A stretch of 9,575 nt of DNA from Planctomycetota bacterium (lineage in GTDB: Bacteria > Planctomycetota > SZUA-567): positions 1 to 9,575 of the forward strand of contig JAJBSZ010000257.1 of NCBI GenBank assembly GCA_020861125.1, written 5' to 3'. Both the position numbers and the translations under genes were made by a program. Of this stretch, positions 1 to 7,750 are shown in pieces. The notes below the pieces were generated by a model. The model saw only the letters and a program-made list of their open reading frames with translations, had not been told where the DNA came from and did no database searches. Position 1 is the first letter of the stretch; each line of letters begins with the position of its first letter.

Positions 1-1086
1 CTCAAGATGATCGGCGATGTCCAGATTGTTTCGATCGGCGAAGGGAATATGGGTGTTGCCCTCGATACCGATCTCGGGAAGCAACACCAGGGTGGCGTCG
101 CCGCCGTGGCGGTTGACCGTTTCCACGAACTGTCGGGCCCGCGTGCTGGCCATGCGCCAGACGTCGGCATTGAAAATCTCGCTTGGTTCGGTGGCGATAT
201 TGTCGCCGTAAATAATGAGGATGGGCATTTTGGTGAGTTCGAGGAACCGTTCCAGCGGCACCATCCGCGGCTCCATGGCCGCCTCCACCCCTTCCGCCTT
301 CCAGGGTATGTCGGCCGGCCGTTCCCCCTCGGGGAAGGCCATCGCGCCGGGTTCGTAGGCCACGATCGCCTTGACCAGATCAGGGGCGGACATGACGGTT
401 TCCCAACCGTACTGGCCGCTGTTGGAATGGGTGACCAGGATGGCGGGACCGGTCATGGAAAACAGTTTGGCCATGGTCCGGCCCATCCACTCCCGGTATT
501 CCGGCGTCCGTGGTTCCTCGCCGGTGTCGGGGGTTTGCTGGCGGAAGAACTGATCGAGGGAAGTGGGATCGGTGGGCAGCTGGATATTCGGGAAAAATTC
601 CGGCGCCTTCGGGGGCACCCAATAGCCGAGGCGGAAGGCGTCGAAGGCGGCACTTTCCCTCAGGACAGTCGGAACCACCGGAGCATTGTGCAGGGTCGCT
701 TCGGTGCGGCCAGCGCGGCCGCGGCGAGGCTGATCGATAATGTACACCGGCCAATCGCGCCGGGTCATGATCGCCTGAAACCCTTCTCGGCCGTCGGGGG
801 TAGATTCGTAGGTTTTGCCCGACTGGCCGATACCGTGCCACAGGATCCAGGGATACTGGCGTGAATTCCAGGGAATATAGTATTGAGCATAGCCGTGATC
901 GCCATGGAATGTCTCGCCGTCCGGTCTGGTGGATACCGTGCCGCCGAAAAACAAAGCTCCCATGGTCCTGAGCGTAATGGGCATGCCAATCGCGCCACCC
1001 TCGCCAGCCATGGCCGTTCCGGATATGCTCCCAATAAGCAAAAAACCCAATATAATCCAGAATCCCGCGTTGGTTTGTATCCGCAT
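1..1086 (-). CDS. Secreted alpha/beta hydrolase, esterase 713-like (partial, C-terminus beyond left edge)
   Basis: The frame is open from ATG 1086 to the window edge (362 codons seen, no stop), so the C-terminal end is missing, probably only a short piece. Residues 1-27 form a Sec signal peptide: Arg near the start, a hydrophobic core at about 9-22, and an AMA|GE cleavage site, so the enzyme is probably periplasmic or secreted. The mature part resembles the bacterial esterase 713 family as I remember it: WHG near 83, TPDGREGF at 96-103, IDQPRRGRAGR at 117-127, nucleophile elbow THSNSG at 219-224 (Ser221), YEPGA at 244-248 (Glu245, the unusual triad acid), GNTHI at 343-347 (His346), followed by DRNNLDIADH. 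All three triad residues are visible. The substrate is unknown. A clear AAGGAG lies 7 nt upstream of the start. The gene is transcribed divergently from an AraC-family regulator, which probably controls it. Confidence 0.88.
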   Translation of the reverse strand, partial: MRIQTNAGFWIILGFLLIGSISGTAMAGEGGAIGMPITLRTMGALFFGGTVSTRPDGETFHGDHGYAQYYIPWNSRQYPWILWHGIGQSGKTYESTPDGREGFQAIMTRRDWPVYIIDQPRRGRAGRTEATLHNAPVVPTVLRESAAFDAFRLGYWVPPKAPEFFPNIQLPTDPTSLDQFFRQQTPDTGEEPRTPEYREWMGRTMAKLFSMTGPAILVTHSNSGQYGWETVMSAPDLVKAIVAYEPGAMAFPEGERPADIPWKAEGVEAAMEPRMVPLERFLELTKMPILIIYGDNIATEPSEIFNADVWRMASTRARQFVETVNRHGGDATLVLLPEIGIEGNTHIPFADRNNLDIADHLE

Positions 1087-1101
1087 ACTTACTCTCCTTG
1101 T

Positions 1102-1125
1102 GGTAACGGACGGCAAGGTAACCGA
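1102..1125. repeat. Direct repeat GGTAACSGA x2, possible regulator site
   Basis: GGTAACGGA (1102-1110) and GGTAACCGA (1117-1125) agree at 8 of 9 bases and start 15 bp apart. A weaker copy, TGTAGCCGA, lies at 1152-1160. They sit in the leader of the esterase gene, just upstream of its ribosome binding site. A role as binding sites for the neighbouring AraC-type regulator is inference only. The 15-bp spacing is not a whole number of helical turns, which weakens the case. Confidence 0.25.
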
Positions 1126-1183
1126 GCGTCTTCAGGAGGAGGAGTTTACGCTGTAGCCGATGCCAATGGAAGACCCGATCCTC

Positions 1184-1212
1184 TTTACTTTTTGCCCATT
1201 TCTCTCTAATAA
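1184..1212 (+). promoter_or_regulatory. Candidate sigma-70 promoter for the AraC-family gene
   Basis: TTTACT (1184-1189, 4 of 6 matches to TTGACA) is followed after 17 bp by TAATAA (1207-1212, 3 of 6 matches to TATAAT). The stretch is AT-rich compared with its surroundings. It would give a leader of about 60 nt before the start at 1279. The match is weak, and AraC-type promoters often depend on an activator. Confidence 0.3.
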
Positions 1213-1264
1213 AGTGAAAATGGCCAAATCGCACCTCTACGAAAAAAAGGCGGTCCAGAACGGC

Positions 1265-1270
1265 AGGAGG
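1265..1270 (+). promoter_or_regulatory. Ribosome binding site fixing the AraC-family start
   Basis: A perfect AGGAGG ends 8 nt before ATG 1279. It is too close to the ATG at 1272 (another frame, 1 nt away) and too far from the in-frame ATG at 1288 (17 nt). This decides for 1279. Confidence 0.75.
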
Positions 1271-1278
1271 CATGACCC

Positions 1279-2205
1279 ATGTTTTCCATGAAAAGAGGGA
1301 AAAAGCATCTTGCGCAAATATTGACCAAACGGATGCCGGCGCCCGGCAATTATCCCACTCCCATTTCCGGGATTATGATGCATCGGCGGGACGAGGCATC
1401 ACTGCCGGAGAATTGCCTGTACCTACCGCGTATTATCTATATTGTGCAGGGCTCCAAACGCTCGGTGGTAGGCGGTACGGTGTATCGCTACTATGAGGAC
1501 AATCTCCTTATCGCAGCCGTACACTTGCCCAATACCAGCCGCATAGTTGACGCTTCTCCCCGGCGTCCGTGCCTATCGCTTACCCTGGATCTCGACCCAG
1601 TTCTCATCACGAAGCTGGTGATGGAAATACCGGCGCCCTCATCCGGCAGCGAGGACAGTCCCGCTGGCATCGTTCTCCAGCCACTGCAGCCGGAGGTGCT
1701 GGACGCATTCATCCGGCTGGTAACCCTATTGGACGAGCCAGCCGATATCCCGCTGCTGGCTCCGCTCGTCTCCGAGGAAATCCATTACCGCATCCTCACC
1801 CGTCCGGGTGGCGATGCAATCAGGCAGTATTACACCTACGGTTCGCAAAAACACCAGATTGCGCGGGCCATCGCCTGGATGCGGGAGAATTTCAGGGAAC
1901 GGCTGACGGTGGAGGACATGGCGGCTCAGGTCCATATGGCCGCGTCCACCTTTTTCCGGCATTTCAAGGTGACAACCAGCGTCAGTCCGCTGCAGTTCCA
2001 GAAGCGGCTTCGATTGCACGAGGCCCAGCGCCTCATGCTGACCGAAACCATGGACGCCGCCAGCGCCAGCGCCGCGGTGGGGTATGAAAGTGTCACCCAA
2101 TTTACCCGGGAGTACAAAAGGTTGTTCGGCAATCCGCCACGGCGGGATATCACTCGCTGGCAGTCAGAACGGACCCGAGCGCCGGCACTCCTGCCGGGAG
2201 AATAA
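1279..2205 (+). CDS. AraC-family transcriptional regulator (AraC_N type)
   Basis: This is a 308-residue DNA-binding regulator. Residues 25-180 fit the AraC-type N-terminal sensing domain, with the cupin-like stretch IIYIVQGSKR at 52-61 and a conserved-looking SEEIHYRIL at 165-173. Residues 190-295 form the paired helix-turn-helix domain. The first HTH is around LTVEDMAAQVHMAASTFFRH (209-228). The second is around DAASASAAVGYESVTQFTRE (259-278), followed by YKRLFGNPPRRD, the usual end of this domain. The length is typical for the subfamily. It is divergently oriented to the secreted esterase, the usual arrangement of a local activator and its target. The inducer cannot be read from the sequence. 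The gene is less GC-rich than ilvD or purD, most clearly in its first 100 bases, so recent acquisition with the esterase is possible. Confidence 0.93.
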   Translation: MFSMKRGKKHLAQILTKRMPAPGNYPTPISGIMMHRRDEASLPENCLYLPRIIYIVQGSKRSVVGGTVYRYYEDNLLIAAVHLPNTSRIVDASPRRPCLSLTLDLDPVLITKLVMEIPAPSSGSEDSPAGIVLQPLQPEVLDAFIRLVTLLDEPADIPLLAPLVSEEIHYRILTRPGGDAIRQYYTYGSQKHQIARAIAWMRENFRERLTVEDMAAQVHMAASTFFRHFKVTTSVSPLQFQKRLRLHEAQRLMLTETMDAASASAAVGYESVTQFTREYKRLFGNPPRRDITRWQSERTRAPALLPGE

Positions 2206-2512
2206 CGGAATAATGGTTGCCGTGGTCACACGGGTGAAGGGAGGCAGTGTCCGGCGGAGCCAAAACGAATTTCTGGTGGTCGGTGCGGAAGGGCTTTGGC
2301 GGAGTACTGGGGTGCGGGTGAGGTTGCGCCTCGATCACCGGAAAACCGTTTCGTGTTTTGTTTGAACCGATACGGGCCTTCCGTCTTGCGACCGTCGAAA
2401 ATACCCAAGCCGGCCCTGGCGTTCAGGGCCGGCAGAAGGCAAGAGACTCCGCTGCCGCGCCGGTTTGGGCATGCGCGGCGGCGATGATGCGTTGGGATGG
2501 TGTGGCACCGGA
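2206..2512. other. Non-coding gap between convergent genes
   Basis: These 307 bases separate the stop codons of the AraC-family gene (plus) and the nitroreductase gene (minus). Short open frames exist on both strands, but none has a convincing ribosome binding site or a recognisable protein. The only clear structure is the hairpin at 2409-2433. No repeat family or RNA gene was recognised. Confidence 0.6.
2409..2433 (-). terminator. Strong hairpin, probable terminator of the nitroreductase gene
   Basis: A perfect 10-bp stem, GCCGGCCCTG paired with CAGGGCCGGC, has a 5-base loop (GCGTT). Read on the minus strand it is followed by TTGGGTATTTTC, a weak U-rich run. On the plus strand the following bases are purine-rich. 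It therefore fits best as the terminator of the minus-strand gene ending at 2513, about 80 nt upstream. It may also block readthrough from the other side. Confidence 0.6.
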
Positions 2513-3037
2513 TCAGGAAACGCGGATAATGTAATTTTCCTTGCGCGGGGCGGGCTTGCCCGGCGCGGCGGCGGGATAGCCGACGGACAGGGCACCGACG
2601 CCCTTGAGGGATTCCGGCAGCTTCCAGGCCCGCAGCAATTCCTGGACCTCGGATGATTCAAACATCTGCTGTTCCCGGTTGATCAAGCAGGTGGCCAAGC
2701 CCACGGCCTTGGCGGCGATACCCATGGTGGTGAGAACGGCGGCACCGTCCAGCAGCCAGGTGGGTTTTTCCGGATCGGCAAACACCAGGATGATGGTGGG
2801 CGCACCATAATACGGATCGCTCTCCACCCCCATGATCTTCGCGTTCATCCGGGACAGGCGGGCAATAAGTTCCTTGTCCTGCACCACCACAATGGTGGCG
2901 GCTTGGGCGCCCTTGCCGCTTGGCGACCAGGTTCCGGCCTCGAGAACGGCCTGCAATTCCCCGTCGGCGACCTGTTTGTCGGCGAAGCGACGGTGGCTGC
3001 GACGGCTGGCGATGGCCTCGAGAATGGCGTTGCCCAT
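2513..3037 (-). CDS. Nitroreductase family FMN-dependent oxidoreductase
   Basis: The protein has 174 residues, the short end of the nitroreductase (Nfs/FRP-like) superfamily. These are dimeric FMN enzymes that reduce nitro compounds, quinones or other acceptors with NAD(P)H. Visible marks are the N-terminal ILEAIASRRSHRRFADKQV (5-23), whose basic residues bind the FMN phosphate, and WSPSGKGAQ (37-45), the usual (A/S)PSxxNxQ flavin-binding stretch. GIAAKAVGLATCLINR (106-121) is the core helix and following strand, and KPAPRKENYI (161-170) is the characteristic C-terminal end. The frame stays open upstream to 3169. ATG 3037 was chosen because AAAGGAGT lies 5 nt before it and the family begins here. 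The true substrate is unknown. It lies 223 bp downstream of tadA on the same strand and may have its own promoter. Confidence 0.9.
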   Translation of the reverse strand: MGNAILEAIASRRSHRRFADKQVADGELQAVLEAGTWSPSGKGAQAATIVVVQDKELIARLSRMNAKIMGVESDPYYGAPTIILVFADPEKPTWLLDGAAVLTTMGIAAKAVGLATCLINREQQMFESSEVQELLRAWKLPESLKGVGALSVGYPAAAPGKPAPRKENYIIRVS

Positions 3038-3042
3038 ACGGT

Positions 3043-3050
3043 ACTCCTTT
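3043..3050 (-). promoter_or_regulatory. Ribosome binding site fixing the nitroreductase start
   Basis: Read on the minus strand this is AAAGGAGT, ending 5 nt before ATG 3037. It favours that start over the more upstream in-frame ATG at 3169, whose added 44 residues do not resemble the family. Confidence 0.75.
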
Positions 3051-3260
3051 CCGGTCTTCCCTCCAGGCGGCCGTGCTTTCACCCTGGCATTCCCGGCCGC
3101 AGTGTCTTCTCGTTCAGCGCCCACGCGCAGTGTGCGGGGCGGTAATTCGTCACTTCGGTCCCATACCATTGCTCCAGTACCGAATTCATAGAACTACGTT
3201 AGGCAATCCCCTCCCCGGCCGAATGTGGTCCCGGTGCGGTACGACCGCCAAAGCAGACGG

Positions 3261-3743
3261 CTAAGGACGGCCGTTTTCATCCCGCTGGCGGCGGCGTTCT
3301 CCGAAAAAATCACTGAGGATTCGCCCGCACGGCTCGGCAAGCACACCCGACACCACGTCCACGGTGTGGTTGAGCCGCTCGCAGGCCAGGACGTCCAGGA
3401 CGGATCCGCATGCGCCCGCCTTGGGATCGTGGGCGCCGAACACCAGCCGGCTCATCCGCGCCAGCACCAGCGCTCCGGCGCACATGGCGCATGGTTCGAG
3501 GGTAACGTACATGGTGCAGTCGTCCAGCCGCCAGCTGCCGAGGGCCGAGGCGGCCTGGGTGATGGCCAGGATCTCGGCGTGGGCGGTGGGATCCTGGAGC
3601 ATCTCCCGCTGGTTGTGGGCGCGGCCGACGATCCGGTCGTGGTGAAACACCACCGCCCCCACCGGCACCTCCCCCGACTCCGCCGCGTCGGCGGCGGCGC
3701 GGAGGGCCAGGGTCATGCGTTTTACATCCACTTCATCGTACAT
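3261..3743 (-). CDS. tadA: tRNA-specific adenosine deaminase TadA
   Basis: This 160-residue protein of the cytidine/deoxycytidylate deaminase fold converts A34 to inosine in the tRNA anticodon, allowing one tRNA-Arg to read several codons. The zinc site is complete: His55 and catalytic Glu57 in TAHAEIL, and Cys85 and Cys88 in [16 protein letters not shown] (27-32) and the substrate-side Asn44 are also present, as is [13 protein letters not shown] (102-114), typical of TadA rather than of guanine or cytosine deaminases. Its length is close to E. coli TadA. It lies 41 bp downstream of ruvC on the same strand and is probably cotranscribed with it. A weak AAAGGA precedes the start. Confidence 0.95.
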   Translation of the reverse strand: MYDEVDVKRMTLALRAAADAAESGEVPVGAVVFHHDRIVGRAHNQREMLQDPTAHAEILAITQAASALGSWRLDDCTMYVTLEPCAMCAGALVLARMSRLVFGAHDPKAGACGSVLDVLACERLNHTVDVVSGVLAEPCGRILSDFFGERRRQRDENGRP

Positions 3744-3784
3744 GCGGTACGGTTCCTTTATCGGGAATTCGGAAGACCAGAAGG

Positions 3785-4381
3785 TCAGCGGCGGGATCGG
3801 GGGGCGACGCCACCCGGAAGCTGCCGCAGCACCAGGTCCGGCAACGCCCGGCGGGAACGGCCCGGCTTGCCACGGACGGGACTGCCGCCAACCAGGCTGG
3901 CGGCCCGGGCGTGGCGGAGATGGGTGATGGCCATGGCCAGGGCATCCGCCTCGTGATCGGTGGCGGGCAGATCCGGCAGGCCGAGGACCGCCCGCACCAT
4001 CTGCCGCACCTGCTCCTTGTCGGCCCGGCCGCTGCCGGCGACGGCCCGTTTTACCAAGGCCGGCTCGTAGCCGCAGACCTCCAGGCCGCTTTCGGCGGCG
4101 GCGAGCACGGCAACCCCCCGGCCTTCGCCGATAGCGATGGCGGTTTTGGGGTTGGCGCCGGTGAATACCGTCTCCACAGCGGCGGCGGCGGGCCGGTGGC
4201 GTTCGATGACCTCGCGCAAACCGCGGTAAATGGTCACCAACCGGAGAGCGACCGGACCATCACCCGCCGAGATGCAACCGCCGGCCAGTCGGAGGATCGC
4301 CGCGCCGCGCTGCGCCACCACCCCGAACCCGACGTTGCGGGTGCCCGGATCGATACCGAGGATGCACACCGGATGGTCCAT
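3785..4381 (-). CDS. ruvC: Holliday junction resolvase RuvC
   Basis: RuvC is the nuclease that cuts four-way junctions symmetrically after RuvAB branch migration. The protein has 198 residues. The RNase H-like active site is complete: Asp11 in [16 protein letters not shown], Glu70 in AAVETVF, His143 and Asp146 in [13 protein letters not shown]. His at the third position follows the Thermus RuvC pattern; E. coli has Asp. TGANPKTAI (74-82) and SGRADKEQV (117-125) are also typical. The last 40 residues are basic and Pro/Gly-rich and extend past the usual end, perhaps a flexible DNA-binding tail. The start is ATG 4381, because the catalytic core begins directly after it; the preceding GGGAG is only about 4 nt away. 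The frame runs open far upstream, but that part is antisense to ilvD and purD. ruvA and ruvB are not in the window. Confidence 0.95.
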   Translation of the reverse strand: MDHPVCILGIDPGTRNVGFGVVAQRGAAILRLAGGCISAGDGPVALRLVTIYRGLREVIERHRPAAAAVETVFTGANPKTAIAIGEGRGVAVLAAAESGLEVCGYEPALVKRAVAGSGRADKEQVRQMVRAVLGLPDLPATDHEADALAMAITHLRHARAASLVGGSPVRGKPGRSRRALPDLVLRQLPGGVAPRSRR

Positions 4382-4478
4382 GCCGCTCCCGTTACGGCGG
4401 GCGGGAGGAAAATCCTTGGCGAACCGGCGTCGGGCTGCTATATTGCCCCGGATCCCGGTTATCGCGCGTTCCCGCCTG

Positions 4479-4491
4479 TTGACGCCGTCAA
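4479..4491. repeat. Palindrome overlapping the ilvD -35 box
   Basis: TTGACG-C-CGTCAA is a perfect 6-bp inverted repeat around one central base, in the 225-bp gap between the divergent ruvC and ilvD genes. Its left arm is the best -35 match for ilvD. The arm on the other strand gives a -35-like TTGACG pointing at ruvC, though no good -10 follows at the right distance. It could be an operator; this is inference. Confidence 0.4.
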
Positions 4492-4506
4492 AGCAAACGG
4501 TATGGT
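4479..4506 (+). promoter_or_regulatory. Candidate sigma-70 promoter for ilvD
   Basis: TTGACG (4479-4484, 5 of 6 matches) is followed after 16 bp by TATGGT (4501-4506, 4 of 6 matches). This is the best promoter-like pair seen in the gap. Transcription would start near 4513, leaving a leader of about 94 nt that contains a GC-rich hairpin. Confidence 0.45.
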
Positions 4507-4551
4507 ATACGGGTCCGGTTGTCAAGGCCGGAGCCCACGAACGGGATTTCC

Positions 4552-4571
4552 CGGCCGGCCGTCGCCGGCCG
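4552..4571 (+). other. GC-rich hairpin in the ilvD leader
   Basis: CGGCCGGC and GCCGGCCG form an 8-bp stem with a CGTC loop, ending 22 nt before the AGGAG box of ilvD. No U-run follows, so it is not a complete intrinsic terminator, and no leader peptide rich in Ile, Val or Leu codons was found. It may affect leader folding or mRNA stability, or may simply reflect high GC content. Confidence 0.4.
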
Positions 4572-4606
4572 ACCGCCGCAATGCTACCACGAGAGGAGTC
4601 AAGACC

Positions 4607-6400
4607 ATGGCCAAGGCCGCAAGCAAGAAACCCGCAGGAGCAGGCAGGACGAAGAAAACGGCCGGCCGGCCCATCAACAGCGCCGTCGACAACCTCCGCC
4701 GCGACGGCAGCGCCATGATCACCGACCGCCTGCACATGATCCCCGCCTGGGGCCTGATGTGCGCCAGCGGCGTGCTGAAAAACTTCCGTGCCCGGTCGAA
4801 GCCGGTGGTCACCATCGTCAATTCCTTCTCCACACAGGCGCCCGGCCACGCCCACCTGCGGGAGGTGGAAGAAACGGTGAGAAAAGAGCTTATCCGCCTC
4901 GGCTTCACGGTCTGGACCACCAACGTCGGCGGCGTCGTCTGCGACGGTATCGCCATGGGTCATCCCGGCATGAAGTATTCCCTGGCGTCGCGGGAACTGA
5001 TCACCGATCAGATTGAGACCATCCTCGCCGCCCATCCCTGCGACGGCTGGATCGGCATCGGCAACTGCGACAAGATTGTCCCCGCCATGTACAACGCCAT
5101 GGCCCGGATGAACATCCCGGCGGTGTACGTGGGCGGCGGCGCCATGCTTGCCAGCCCCGAAAACACCGACCTCATCTCCATTTTCGAGGCGGTGGGCCAG
5201 CACGCGGCCGGCAAGCTGACGCGCCCGGGCCTGGAGCGCATGGCCGAGACCGCCTGCCCCGGCTGCGGATCCTGCGCCGGCATGTTCACCGCCAATTCCA
5301 TGAACTGTCTGGGCGAAGTGATCGGCATGGCTCTCCCTGGCAACGGCACCGTCACCGCCGAAGTCTGGACCGACCGGAACAAGACCGCCCGCAAGATCAA
5401 CCCCAAGCGCCTGGCTCTGGCCCGGGACACGGCGCGCGCCCTCAAGCGCTGCATCGAACAGAACATCCGCCCGCTGGACATCATCACCCGCGCCGCCATC
5501 GACAACGCCTTCATCTGCGACATGGCCATGGGCGGTTCCACCAACACGATTCTCCACACCCTGGCCCTGGCCCATGAGGCCGGCCTCGACTACGATCTCA
5601 AGCGCATCAGCGCCATCTCCAAGCGCACGCCCTGTATCTGCAAGGTGTCTCCCTCCCGCCCCGAGGTCCACATCGAGGATATCGACCGGGTCGGCGGCAT
5701 CAAGACCATCCTCAAGGAGATCGCCACCCAGACCAAGGCCGGCCTGAAGCTGGACGCGCCCACCGTCGCCGGTACCCTGAATGATTCGGTGGCGACCGCA
5801 CCGGCGCCGGACGGCCAGGTGGTGCGGCGGGCGGCGGATCCCTTCACCCGTGATGGCGGCCTGTGCGTCCTGTTCGGAAACCTCGCCCCCCGGGGCGCGG
5901 TGGTGAAAACAGTGGGTGTGGCTCCCGACATGCGGAAGTTCACCGGTCTCGCCCGGGTGTTCGAGTCCGAAGAAGCCGCTCGGGACGGCATCCTCGAAGG
6001 CCGGGTCAAGGACGGCGACGTGGTGGTCATCCGTTACGAAGGTCCCAAGGGTGGCCCCGGCATGCAGGAGATGCTTTCGCCCACCGCGGCCATTCAGGGC
6101 GCCGGCATTCGGGCCGCCCTTATTACCGATGGCCGCTTCAGCGGCGGCACGCGGGGATTGTGCATCGGCCACGTCTCGCCCGAGGCCGCCGCCGGCGGGC
6201 CGCTGGCGGTTGTCCGGGACGGCGAGAAGATCTATATCGACGCCGATAAGTGTGTGGTCCAACTCATGGTGCCGGATGACGAGATCGAACGTCGCCTCCA
6301 GGCCCTGCCGCCCTTTGTCAGCAAGGTGAAACACGGCTGGCTGGCCCGCTATTCCGCCTTCGTCACCTCGGCGGATCAGGGCGGCGCCTTCAGCATTTAA
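4607..6400 (+). CDS. ilvD: Dihydroxy-acid dehydratase IlvD
   Basis: The protein has 597 residues. It dehydrates 2,3-dihydroxy-isovalerate and 2,3-dihydroxy-3-methylvalerate to the 2-keto acids, the third common step of valine, isoleucine and leucine synthesis, using an Fe-S cluster and Mg2+. Cluster and metal residues seen are Asp113 in CDGIAMGH, Cys154-Asp155-Lys156 in NCDK, Cys223 in [16 protein letters not shown], Glu478 in [13 protein letters not shown], and Ser512 in [16 protein letters not shown] (521-528) and the TSAD end are also typical. Where 2Fe-2S enzymes have the first cluster cysteine, this protein has Gly80 (QAPGHAHL), as I remember for E. coli IlvD. The first 24 residues are a Lys/Ala/Gly-rich tail. 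The start at 4607 has AGGAG 8 nt upstream. The open frame continues to 3911, but that part is antisense to ruvC. A related sugar-acid dehydratase is a less likely reading. Confidence 0.92.
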   Translation: MAKAASKKPAGAGRTKKTAGRPINSAVDNLRRDGSAMITDRLHMIPAWGLMCASGVLKNFRARSKPVVTIVNSFSTQAPGHAHLREVEETVRKELIRLGFTVWTTNVGGVVCDGIAMGHPGMKYSLASRELITDQIETILAAHPCDGWIGIGNCDKIVPAMYNAMARMNIPAVYVGGGAMLASPENTDLISIFEAVGQHAAGKLTRPGLERMAETACPGCGSCAGMFTANSMNCLGEVIGMALPGNGTVTAEVWTDRNKTARKINPKRLALARDTARALKRCIEQNIRPLDIITRAAIDNAFICDMAMGGSTNTILHTLALAHEAGLDYDLKRISAISKRTPCICKVSPSRPEVHIEDIDRVGGIKTILKEIATQTKAGLKLDAPTVAGTLNDSVATAPAPDGQVVRRAADPFTRDGGLCVLFGNLAPRGAVVKTVGVAPDMRKFTGLARVFESEEAARDGILEGRVKDGDVVVIRYEGPKGGPGMQEMLSPTAAIQGAGIRAALITDGRFSGGTRGLCIGHVSPEAAAGGPLAVVRDGEKIYIDADKCVVQLMVPDDEIERRLQALPPFVSKVKHGWLARYSAFVTSADQGGAFSI

Positions 6401-6478
6401 TACCAATTTACCCGTAACGGATGGGCGGCGCGCCGGGGGTATGGCCGGACGTGCGCGGCCCAGCGATAAAGGAACCGT
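6401..6478 (+). other. ilvD-purD spacer
   Basis: This 78-bp same-strand spacer has no U-run terminator and no convincing promoter. The two genes may therefore be cotranscribed. The only functional signal seen is AAAGGA just before purD. Confidence 0.45.
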
Positions 6479-7750
6479 ATGAACGTTCTGATTGTGGGCT
6501 CTGGCGGCCGAGAGCACGCCCTGGCCTGGAAATTGGCGCAGAGCCCCCGGATTGGGAAGCTGTACGTCGCGCCCGGCAATTCCGGCTGCGCCGAGGTGGC
6601 GGAATGCGTCGACATCGACGTCGGCAACCTGCGCGGGCTGGTGCGCTGGGCCCGGGAGCACGACATCGGCCTGGTGGTGCCGGGGTCGGAAACCTACTAC
6701 GTTGACGGCATCGTCGACGCCTTCAAGGAGGCGGGCATTCCCATCTTCGGGCCGAGCCGGGCAGCGGCGGAACTGGAGGGTTCGAAGTCTTTCGCCAAGG
6801 GCCTGATGCGCCGCCACGGCATCCCCACCGCCGACTACGCCGAATTCGAACAGTACGAACCGGCCATGCGCTACCTGGATTCCCGGAGCGAGGGGCCGGT
6901 GGTGGTCAAGGCGGACGGGCTCTGCGCCGGTAAGGGCGTGGTAGTTTGCCAGACCCTGGATGAAGCGCGGAAGGCGGTCACCGCCATCATGGCAGACCGG
7001 GAATTTGGCGATGCCGGCTCCCGGGTGATCATCGAGGAACTGCTGCGCGGCCAGGAGGTCACCGTCCTCGCCCTCACCGACGGCAAAACCATCGCTCCGC
7101 TGGCTTCGTCCCAGGATCACAAGGCGGCCCACGACGGCGATACCGGCCCCAACACCGGCGGCATGGGCGCCTACTCCCCCGCGCCCATCCTTACCGACGA
7201 GCTGATGGACGAGGTGGTGGAGCGGATTCTGGTGCCCACCGTCCACGCCATGAACGAGGAAGGCCGGCGGTTCCGCGGTCTGCTGTATGCCGGGCTGATG
7301 ATCACCGGCGGCGGGCCCAAGGTGTTGGAGTTCAACGTCCGTTTTGGCGACCCGGAAACCCAGCCAGTCCTGATGCGGCTGCGGTCGGATCTCCTGGACC
7401 TCCTCGAAGCCACGGTCAAGGGCAAGCTGGCGGATCAAACGATCGAATGGTCGGACGATCCGGCGGTGTGCGTGGTCCTGGCCTCCGGCGGCTATCCCGG
7501 CCCCTACGAAAAAGGCAAGGTGGTTACCGGGCTGGAGAAGGCGGCTGCGCGGCCGGACACGGTGGTGTTCCACGCCGGCGCCCGGCGAAACCACCAGGGT
7601 CAGGTGCTGACCGATGGCGGCCGGGTTTTCGGCGTCACCGCCAGCGGACCGGATATCGCCACCGCCATCGACCGGGCTTACCGGGCGGTCGGGGATATCG
7701 CCTTCGAGGGATGCCAGTACCGCCAGGACATTGGAAAGAAAGCCCTGTGA
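6479..7750 (+). CDS. purD: Phosphoribosylamine-glycine ligase PurD
   Basis: The protein has 423 residues (E. coli PurD is about 430). It joins glycine to phosphoribosylamine with ATP, the second step of purine synthesis. Domains in order: N-terminal substrate-binding domain with [17 protein letters not shown] (3-19) and PGNSGCA; linker to the ATP-grasp domain at [17 protein letters not shown] (95-111); ATP-grasp with [43 protein letters not shown] and metal-binding [13 protein letters not shown] (the Glu and Asn); and the C-terminal PurD cap. One local difference is [11 protein letters not shown], where GPEAPL is more usual. AAAGGA lies about 6 nt before ATG 6479. The stop overlaps the start of the next gene by 4 nt. 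Confidence 0.97.
   Translation: MNVLIVGSGGREHALAWKLAQSPRIGKLYVAPGNSGCAEVAECVDIDVGNLRGLVRWAREHDIGLVVPGSETYYVDGIVDAFKEAGIPIFGPSRAAAELEGSKSFAKGLMRRHGIPTADYAEFEQYEPAMRYLDSRSEGPVVVKADGLCAGKGVVVCQTLDEARKAVTAIMADREFGDAGSRVIIEELLRGQEVTVLALTDGKTIAPLASSQDHKAAHDGDTGPNTGGMGAYSPAPILTDELMDEVVERILVPTVHAMNEEGRRFRGLLYAGLMITGGGPKVLEFNVRFGDPETQPVLMRLRSDLLDLLEATVKGKLADQTIEWSDDPAVCVVLASGGYPGPYEKGKVVTGLEKAAARPDTVVFHAGARRNHQGQVLTDGGRVFGVTASGPDIATAIDRAYRAVGDIAFEGCQYRQDIGKKAL

Noticed and set aside
7..864. 285-codon plus-strand open frame at the left edge
   Set aside because: It is antisense to the esterase gene, which shows a signal peptide, a complete catalytic triad and a good ribosome binding site. The plus-strand translation is Gly/Arg/His-rich and matches no family.
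380..1273. 297-codon minus-strand open frame overlapping the esterase
   Set aside because: It is another frame of the same strand, and its translation shows no domain. The esterase frame carries all the family motifs.
2182..2197. CCGGCA/TGCCGG hairpin at the end of the AraC-family gene as a terminator
   Set aside because: It lies before the stop codon and no U-run follows.
3038..3169. 44-residue N-terminal extension of the nitroreductase
   Set aside because: The frame is open, but it does not resemble the family, and AAAGGAGT directly precedes ATG 3037.
3911..4606. Open frame in phase with ilvD extending 232 codons upstream
   Set aside because: It is antisense to ruvC and the divergent promoter region. 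IlvD homology and a good ribosome binding site place the start at 4607.
4581..4718. Leader peptide before ilvD starting at ATG 4581
   Set aside because: The frame runs on into ilvD as a shifted frame and is not rich in Ile, Val or Leu codons, so it is not an attenuation leader.
4382..7594. A 3.8-kb open frame on the minus strand running through ruvC and far upstream
   Set aside because: Only the last 199 codons are ruvC. The rest is exactly antisense to ilvD and purD, whose protein families are certain. In high-GC coding DNA one antisense frame often lacks stops.
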